This document shows, piece by piece, positions 57,116 through 64,000 of a stretch of DNA of 64,000 nt (position 1 is the stretch's first letter; each line of letters opens with the position of its first letter). The translations under genes were made by a program, and so were the position numbers. The stretch comes from Meghimatium bilineatum (taxonomy: Eukaryota > Mollusca > Gastropoda > Stylommatophora > Philomycidae): assembly GCA_034231615.1 (NCBI GenBank), contig CM067319.1:9364391-9428390 (forward strand), written 5' to 3'. The notes beneath the pieces are model-generated. The model worked only from the letters and a program-made list of their open reading frames with translations. It searched no databases and had not been told where the DNA came from.

Positions 57116-57954
57116 GTAAATGTCATTGTAATACATGCATTTGTTTCACCGTAGAATCTTGCCTTTTTCTTAGAGAATATATACTCATTGCCTTATTGGA
57201 AATTCAACTGTTATCCCTTTCACTACTATGAGATTTCCTTATTGTCAATCCCCCATCACTAAGATAAGGGTGACAACTACTCCAAATTGTCAATTCGATG
57301 ACGTCAAAAAATGCATTTTCTTTCAAACTGTTATCATATCACGTCAGACTTGGCAAATCAATAGAAAAATTAAGTCTTGCATGAAACTATATCAATGATA
57401 ATTTAATACTTATATATTTTAAAGAATAAACTCTAAAATAATGTGCAACATATTTTTTTATACCTTGTGTGTGCTGTGTAGTGTGGTCATATTGAGGAGA
57501 AAATATAGAGATATATTCTCAAATCTCCTTTTTCCCAAACAGGTTGATATTCCTGAAACATTGAACCTGTCATTTCTACTCAAATACATGCCATACTGAA
57601 GCAGAATGCACAGGCCTATCATAATATAAATATTAAAAAAGATATTTTATTTCATTGGAAGTTACATATGTCCAGCACATGTCTTCTTTCCTTGTTTTGT
57701 TTTTTTGGCGTTATGTGACATACAAATATGTCAGATCAGCAGCAAATTGATAAACTCATCATTGACAATGATGTTCAAGTATTCATAAAGTGTGGCCCTC
57801 TCATCAAGATTATGTACACACCCAATGTTTTCTACAAAATTATCAACTTCTACTTGAAAAACTACATCACTCAGATGACATTCACAATGTCAAAATTAGT
57901 ACCACGAATTTCCTTCTCATTGTTTATCTAACAGGTCTATCAAACAAGGAACTT

Positions 57955-59190
57955 CACTTTCCATGTGGGGTGTAAAGGGAACGCATTGCTCTAGGCGGAC
58001 CCAGGGTTAGCAGATAACCAAGATCCCAAATGTACCTCCACGCGGTGCACCCTGGAAACAGAAATACAGCAGCTCGTGCTGATTCTGGCCAAGTCATTTG
58101 GGGATCGTGTCCGAGAATGTGGAGGTAGCAGATGGAAAGAGATTTGACTGTACAAGAGACAGACAATATCTCAGACACCACCAGCAGCACCACATATAGC
58201 GACACTGTCGACATACAGTGAAGCTAGTCAGTCCAGTCCGAACATTGGAGGGGCGGCTAATGTAAAATGCACGTAAAGGTAGATGCATGGCGAGAGACAA
58301 ATAGATTTCATACCGAGTACACTGAAACAATGAAAGGGCAGAACAGCGCTAGAGGGCAGCGCGAACTGCAAATAGAAAATGAAAAGTTCCTAGGAAAGGG
58401 GAACTTCAAGCTCCGTCAGCTCGAGACGAGCTTCTAGTTACCTGTGTTCCTTACAGGCAGAGACCCAGACCCATTCATTGACGTTTGGTAAAGCAAAAAG
58501 ACCTAATCCAACTCTAATGTCGAGCCTTCCTAAACCGGAAATATGCTCGCGAAGAGAAAGGGTTCCGTACTCGATACGCTCAGGCACAAAAGGGACAACG
58601 ATTTAGCCCTGGCCCAACTCTACTGTCAGGTTTTCCTACGCCGGAAATACACTTAAATAGAGAAAGGGTTCAGTACCTGATGGGCTCAGGCGCTAGTGGG
58701 ACAAGGACGCTCAGTTCGAAAACGCCTTGCTCTCAAACGCGTGCTGTGAGACTCGAACTTGGACAAGGGGTACACGATGTCGGTGAATGGCACCTCGGCT
58801 AAGAGGGCGAGAGAGCCAGGGTCCAACTCCTCTGTTGAGTTCTTCCCCTTAAGGAACCAGGCTCACGGATGAGAAACGGTTCAGTACCCAATGGGCACAG
58901 GCACAGCACGTCCAATTACACGAGGCAAATTCATAGACAGTGGAACACCTCGTTCGAGTCAGACGAGAGCAAAAAATCGTCTGGGTGAAGAGTCTCCACT
59001 ACGCGTGCCTGGAGACAGATATAGAGGCTGTCACAGGCTATGGGTAGCCCACCCGAATTGTCAAGGCATGCCGAAATCGGATGTGCTAGGCCTACAAGGC
59101 GCATAACGGTGGCACAATGTAATCACGCTCCTGGCGGAAATCACACGGATATCCGTGATGGTTACAATGGAGCGAACGAAAAACAAACAA
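57955..59190 (+). mobile_element. GC-rich 1.2-kb repeat-like block in RSK intron 2, SINE-B-like end, (CAAA)n tail
   Basis: Sharply richer in G+C than the surrounding intron. 58500-58950 contains three diverged repeats of about 110-170 bp sharing CCAACTCTAMTGTC, CCGGAAATA and GAGAAAGGGTTCAGTACC motifs. The right end (GCCGAAATCGGATGTGCTAG ... GGAGCGAACGAAAAAC then AAACAAAC) resembles the SINE B 3' half. No protein coding seen. Probably a non-autonomous retroelement. Confidence 0.6.
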
Positions 59191-59379
59191 ACAAACTTTC
59201 CATGTTATATTTGGTATACAAATGACCTACATCGTGCATATTTTGATCGTAACTACACCTGTCACCAGTGTGCATATGAACAAAATCCTTCATTGAAAAC
59301 AATTATGTCAAAACTTTGCAAATTTAGAAAATATCCTAAAAAATCAGTCTAACATTATTTCCATTATGTAAATATGCAA

Positions 59380-59780
59380 AGAATGTGTGAACTCTAAACT
59401 ACACAAAGGTCATGGCCAGGGATTAACTCTGTACAGATTCAAAATAGAATATGGATCTTATATTTTAAAGACAAATTTCGACAAAAGAAATGACATAGAG
59501 ATATATGCAGGACCACAGGAACTATTGCTTTCAATAGTGAAACGACAAAACTAGCATGGTTTGATTCCTTGTCAAAAACAAACTGCAGGAAACTGTCAAA
59601 TGGGGAGAAGAGGAGGGGGGCAAATAAAGAAATGGACAGACAACATCAAAGAATGGACAGGACAAGTATTTTTTTCCTCACTTATCTGCATCGTTGAAGA
59701 TAGAAATCGCTAGAGGACTATGTGTGCTGATACATCCAATGTGGTGCCTATACTACACTGATGGGTTGTGGATTTTTCAT
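59380..59780 (+). mobile_element. LINE family G fragment in RSK intron 2
   Basis: A-G-P-Q-E-L-L-L-S-I-V-K-R-Q-N, G-R-R-G-G-G-Q-I-K-K-W-T-D-N-I-K-E-W-T and a decayed end. Same strand as RSK. Confidence 0.82.
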
Positions 59781-59782
59781 AG

Positions 59783-60185
59783 ATGGATCTTAGCGAAACA
59801 AGTCTAAAAGAGCGACTGCCTGCGACTCTAGTGTTCAACCAATATAAGTTACGCCAGGCGACACTAATGCCCGAATGGTTAAGAAACTATATTTTTATGG
59901 TGGCAACATATGGATGTGAGTTGTGGGTAATGACATCTGCAATGGAAAATAAAATATCAACAGTTGACATGAATTGTTATAAAAAGGTTCTAAGAATATC
60001 ATGGACAGAAAGACGATCTATCTAACACAGATTTCTGTACAGACCTGAATATAGAAGAAGATGGACTCCTCACAACTATCAAACATTTGCAAGAAAATAT
60101 ATTTTGGACATATAAAAAATAAAAGGACACAATAGTTTAGAAAGATTAATAATGGAGGGGGAAGTTCCAAGATGGTTGAGTAGAT
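59783..60185 (+). mobile_element. LINE family J fragment in RSK intron 2
   Basis: A-T-Y-G-C-E-L-W-V-M-T-S-A, N-C-Y-K-K-V-L-R-I-S-W-T-E-R-R, N-S-L-E-R-L-I-M-E-G: the same order as 780-1125. 80 open codons, then broken. It lies 160 bp before RSK exon 3. Confidence 0.88.
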
Positions 60186-60343
60186 GATACCCCTAGTAGT
60201 ATCATCTACTAGGAGTTTACTGTTACATTTAGTTAGTCTGATGGGGACCTGGTGAGTCCTTCAAACATTCCACATGTGGAAGATATGATGATTTATTGCA
60301 GATGTTTTATAATTCTGATGAAATTAATCGTGTAATTTTCCAG

Positions 60344-60454
60344 GCTGAGTCTGAAAATGAGCTGGAGATCACAACTGTCACAAAGGGAGGTCAAAAGGCA
60401 GATCCTAGCCATTTTGAATTGCTAAAAGTCTTAGGTCAAGGTTCATTTGGCAAG
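60344..60454 (+). CDS. RPS6KA: RSK coding exon 3 (start of N-terminal kinase domain, glycine loop)
   Basis: Encodes 37 residues. [20 protein letters not shown] is essentially the RSK signature at the start of the N-terminal AGC-type kinase domain, with the glycine-rich GxGxxG loop (G-Q-G-S-F-G). The preceding segment ([12 protein letters not shown]) matches the RSK pre-kinase region that precedes K-A-D-P-S-H-F. Acceptor is TTTTCCAG and donor is AAG/GTATGG, phase 0 on both sides. An open frame with an upstream Met at 60296 runs into this exon, but those upstream codons are intron and not a start. RSK is preferred over MSK because MSK has GTGAYGKV in this position. Confidence 0.97.
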
Positions 60455-61685
60455 GTATGGCTAGCTCTAGCAACTCACAATGTTCTATTACTTGAATTTA
60501 TATTTTCTATAGGGGATAGATACTAGATATACACATTCCAGTTGCTGCGGCTGTAGTTAGGTATCCTGTATCTATCAGATACAGACAAGAAAGAAGAGAA
60601 CACACCCACCTCCAAATTTGAAACCATGTTAGTGTGAGATCAGAATCACTAAGCAGTGGATTCTTGAATGAAAACTAGCTACAATTGCTTCTCAAGACAC
60701 TTGCTGTAGCTGAGACAGATGGAATGTTTCCCATCACTATTTCAGGATCTTTGGTGTGGTCATTGGCATTAGACAAGGAAAGACCTGGTTATACTGCCAA
60801 ACACTCGTGCCTATATTAAACTGACACGCTTGTGTAGGAGAGAACATATGCTAGTAGCTTATGCTAATATCAGAGCAGATGTTATCTTCCACTGTGATCA
60901 TTTGCACCAGGATGTTAGAGGTTGGGGATTCATTTCTACATTTATGTACTGTGGGTGAGATGTCCACCCCGGACCCTTTATGTTCACACCAACCCCCAGA
61001 GCTTTATTCCTCTTGTGATCAAAACAAAGGTCAAGGATTAAACCCCTCATCATATCTTACCATTAGAAGAGTTTCATTATATGGGATTCCATCAGCGTGG
61101 TATCAGAGTTCATAGTGAGATCGCCTCACTAATAAAACTCTTCAAATTAGCTTGTGGTTTGAAAGGCTGGTCATTTACATTGTACTAGCGATTAAATTGA
61201 TTGTATTAACATCTCCTCAAAATTGAACAATAGTTAAATAGCAATATCCTGTGCAGGATACACTTCAAAATAGGGATATCCATATTTATTTTATTACCTC
61301 ATTGGTAAATGCTTAGCATTAATAACAGCTTATAAAAATAATGAGATGTTTTCATTTAAACCCACAAATACAGAGGTTACAAGAAACTTGAGAATGGAAA
61401 ACTTATCTTTAATGTATGGAGATTGCATTAGATTGCTTAAAATAAACCCCATCGATTCCAACTCCTTGAAGTGGAGATAGGGCATAGTCCAAACAACAGA
61501 GACTGGAAACTACGATTGGTTGGGCCATCCCCAATATCAAGCAACAATGGGTGCTGAAGTTGGGAGATACCAGCTGATGGGTACACCAACAACAATCATG
61601 CAACCCATCTATTTACCACAAATTGCTTGTTGTGTAGATGTATTAAACTGAACGAGAAGAATAATCTTAAAATAGATATTGCTGA
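60455..61685. other. RSK intron 3, first part, no feature recognised
   Basis: Unique-looking intron sequence with chance frames only (60861-61115 +; 61409-61603 -). Confidence 0.5.
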
Positions 61686-61803
61686 GAAGTACAGTGTACA
61701 AATATACCATTCAATAGCACACAAAACAATTGTGTTTTGACTAAGAAGTACAGTGTACAAATATACCATTCAATAGCACACAAAACAATTGTGTTTTGAC
61801 TAA
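61686..61803. repeat. Perfect 59-bp tandem duplication
   Basis: GAAGTACAGTGTACAAATAT starts both copies (61686 and 61745), and the copies appear identical. A recent event inside RSK intron 3. Confidence 0.97.
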
Positions 61804-62009
61804 GAGCTAGTAGGCAATATAAATTAAAGGGTTACTTCTACAGACCTAAATATCTATATATGTGGGTCATTGCAGAATTATAACCCAGATCCTTGATCTT
61901 GTACTTCAGGACTGGCTTGTGTACGGTTTTAAAAAATTTTTTAACGTGATATTGACTTCCAGAACAGAAACAGGAATTATGAAACTACTTGAGAATGGAG
62001 AATATGGAT

Positions 62010-62159
62010 TCTTCTTTTTCATTCTCACACTTCCGCTGGATCTCTCTTGTAGCAGGACAATGATTCTACTAGATTTTTCCAGCAAAATGCAGTTCAGAGA
62101 ATGGAATGTGTTGTCACCATTTTACTTGCGTCCATGCCCCAACACATCCATCTTCGGTA
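62010..62159 (-). mobile_element. SINE family B in RSK intron 3
   Basis: On -: ACCGAAGATGGATGTGTTGG to GGAAGTGTGAGAATGAAAAA + GAAGAA. Antisense to the host gene. Confidence 0.82.
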
Positions 62160-62334
62160 AAGAAAGGGATTTAATCATAGGGACATGCTCAATACATAGA
62201 AGACATGTTCCATATCGTGAGAAATTGATTGATAATAATGTTCCGAAAGAATATAAGTAACGAATACAAATTCATATTTAGATATTCAAATTCATACTGT
62301 CATTTGAACGTGGACAGCGTCATTCTCTGTGAAT

Positions 62335-62400
62335 TAGTTGCGAATGTGTTTTTGATAAAGGACTTTTGGTGGAAACATTGAAACATAGTTTTACAAAATT
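62335..62400 (+). mobile_element. Penelope-like end motif, decayed
   Basis: TTTGATAAAGGACTTTTGGT + GGAAACATTGAAAC. A - strand relative (TTTGGCCAAAAACCTTTTATC) lies at 62870-62895 and another + strand one (CTGGTGAAGGCCTTTTTTGA) at 63140. Confidence 0.55.
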
Positions 62401-62923
62401 ATCCACTTTACCGCACCATGAGAAGAAAATTATGGTCAACTAATGCAGCTCTGACGGACAAGCTCTACTGCCCTGTCTTATTATTCAGTGACCAAAGTGA
62501 AGATACCCATATCAGCACCTGACTCCATCTGGAGAATGAAAAAGAAGAATAATTCTTGACAAATATAACATTCCAGAAACGGAAGGACATGATTGTTACC
62601 TCTAGGGCCGTGTACGTTGACAGAAGGTTTAGCGCATGGATTTCACATTGATCACAACTGTGGATCTAACATAAAAAGATATTCGGCAAATACCATCTTA
62701 AGATGGACTTACATATATAGTTATGTGTCTATAATCCTCACACACAGGGACATTTTAGAGCGAAAATGAAAACATGATAAAATGTAGGACTGTCATAAAT
62801 GATGATCCAATTAGCAAAGAGTGAAAACATACCGGTACGTTAAATGAATCACTAACGGCACATAAAATATATGTTTTGGCCAAAAACCTTTTATCACTGA
62901 TAGTACATGATACAACCGGCAAG

Positions 62924-62926
62924 CAC

Positions 62927-62979
<53 letters not shown>

Positions 62980-62980
62980 A
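62924..62980. repeat. (TA)n microsatellite
   Basis: Two TA runs separated by ACACACATAC. Confidence 0.95.
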
Positions 62981-63309
62981 TCTTACAAACGAACATTAAA
63001 AGACTAAATAAAATACTGATCTTTAATGTTCATTTCTTTGATAAGAATTCATTGCTTCTTTGATTTTTATGCAATTGAATGTCTAGAGTCAAGTCTTTTG
63101 CAATATTAGTTCTATTTTTTGTTTTCTATCTTTATTTTTTCTGGTGAAGGCCTTTTTTGAAGAAAAAAAAGTTGATTCACATTGCAAATGTTTTAGTGAA
63201 CTATACTGAGCTATGTTTTCATTTTCATGGGACAGTTTATTTTGTTAACCTGTAAAACTTAATTATTTTGTCTATGTGATGCCAGTGGCTGAAAAATGAG
63301 CAAAAATTA

Positions 63310-63550
63310 GTGCCATTGTTACCTGCCATGACTTTGTACGACACGACTAAGGAGGTTTGAAGGTGAAGTTTGCTGTCTTATCACATAGAAGGTCACAGTT
63401 ACCCAGAATTCATGCTGAAATCAGATGTGTCAGGCAGAAAGTTGTATATATCACAGCTAGGCTGTTAGCCACAACACAACTCATTACATTGTTTGGACTT
63501 ATTCTGCAATCTGCAGTAGTTTAAGAATGAATGAAGAAAAGAACAAATGC
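63310..63550 (+). mobile_element. SINE B long form in RSK intron 3
   Basis: Collinear with 30670-30890: GGTGAAGTTTGCTGTC, GCTGAAATCAGATGTGTCAG, CAGTAGTTTAAGAATGAATG then AAGAAAAG. Diverged. Confidence 0.6.
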
Positions 63551-63885
63551 AAAATGGAGATTTTGCTGTAAAGAAACTGACATTTGGATTTGCCTTGTAT
63601 TTACAAGGTTGTGGGTTTACAAATGGGCAGTGATGTCTCAAGCTCTTTTTTTCAGAGGTCCTTGGGAAATTACTTAAACCAATGGATTATGTCTTCTGAA
63701 TGATACTCCTGTCTTCAGTCGGTGTACTGCTCTGTTAAGAGGAATGAAGTACCAAGGGAGAACTTGAGTACAGTGAAGTCAGTCCTCTGTACCTCCTGAA
63801 AGAATAGAGGGGTTGTAAAAGTTAACTTTGAAGCAGTTGTACCAATGTTAGTCATTACTATCTACATTGTATTTTACATATTGTT

Positions 63886-63938
63886 GTTTTTTTGCCTTCA
63901 ATCATGCAGGTTTGTTTTTTTGCCTTCAATCATGCAGG
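63886..63938 (+). repeat. 28-bp tandem duplication of the RSK exon 4 splice acceptor
   Basis: GTTTTTTTGCCTTCAATCAT + GCAGG occurs at 63886-63910 and 63914-63938. Each copy has its own pyrimidine tract and CAG/G acceptor. Confidence 0.95.
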
Positions 63939-64000
63939 TTTTTTTAGTGCGAAAGATTACAGAACCAGATTCTGGCACCTTGTATGCAATGAAAGTATTA
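63938..64000 (+). CDS. RPS6KA: RSK coding exon 4, 5' part (ATP-binding lysine; cut by window edge)
   Basis: Encodes 21 residues starting VFLVRKITEPDSG and reaching YAMKVL, where K is the invariant ATP-binding lysine of kinase subdomain II. It follows the glycine loop of exon 3 in frame. The exon continues past the window end, so its 3' limit is unknown. Its acceptor is the second of two identical copies of a CAATCATGCAG acceptor 28 bp apart; only the second gives the conserved VFLV reading. Confidence 0.95.

Noticed and set aside
60296-60343. Upstream Met codon in frame with RSK exon 3 as an alternative start
   Set aside because: The segment is intronic, preceded by no promoter signal, and a good acceptor CAG lies at the exon edge; the spliced N-terminus matches RSK better.

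Overview
This is an AT-rich, intron- and repeat-dominated animal genomic window with no bacterial-style gene organisation. The only host gene I can support is the 5' part of a p90 ribosomal S6 kinase (RSK / RPS6KA type) on the + strand. Four coding exons lie at 54493-54552, 57080-57115, 60344-60454 and 63938-64000. All coding junctions are phase 0 with GT-AG introns, and together they give a 90-residue N-terminus that reaches the glycine-rich loop and the ATP-binding lysine of the N-terminal kinase domain. The gene runs off the right edge. The mixture of RNase-H-bearing and RTE/CR1-like LINEs, tRNA-derived SINEs and Penelope-like ends suggests a lophotrochozoan, most likely a mollusc (gastropod-like). 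That is an inference from repeat style, not proof.

Positions 1-54400 hold no gene I can defend. They form a mosaic of decayed LINE 3' ends, SINEs, short DNA-transposon derivatives and many minisatellites. I separate LINE families by their C-terminal peptides. Family A has RNase H plus a Cys-rich C-terminus and a (GAA)n tail; its best copy is at 24740-25800. Family C is RTE-like (10740, 20655, 48640, 55620). Family D ends in a zinc-finger-like C-terminus (3308, 7078, 13115, 13520, 33990). Family E is at 33430 and 56155. Family F is at 15170, 21885 and 46655. Family G is at 30405, 36545, 45225 and 59380. Family J is at 780 and 59783. A further RNase-H type is at 51736 and 52700. Nearly all are 5'-truncated and decayed.

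Tandem repeats occupy roughly a tenth of the window by my hand count. Unit lengths are 22, 25, 27-31, 28, 29, 30, 33, 36, 37, 39, 58, 59 and 64 bp. Several minisatellites grew out of LINE sequence: 23688-24057 is an in-frame amplification of a reverse-transcriptase C-terminal peptide, 1-211 amplifies the last codons of a family G LINE, and 26847-27150 amplifies a LINE 3' UTR.

The most striking structure is a near-perfect 491-bp-arm inverted repeat at 16528-17533. Its arms carry the end of a Penelope-like element. The same kind of inverted end-pair appears, more decayed, at 42775-42975, 43835-44215 and 45960-46265. A hammerhead-ribozyme-like core sits in these ends.

In the RSK part (54360-64000) the exons are intact. 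The introns hold LINE and SINE fragments, a GC-rich 1.2-kb block (57955-59190), a perfect 59-bp duplication, and a 28-bp tandem duplication of the splice acceptor of exon 4.
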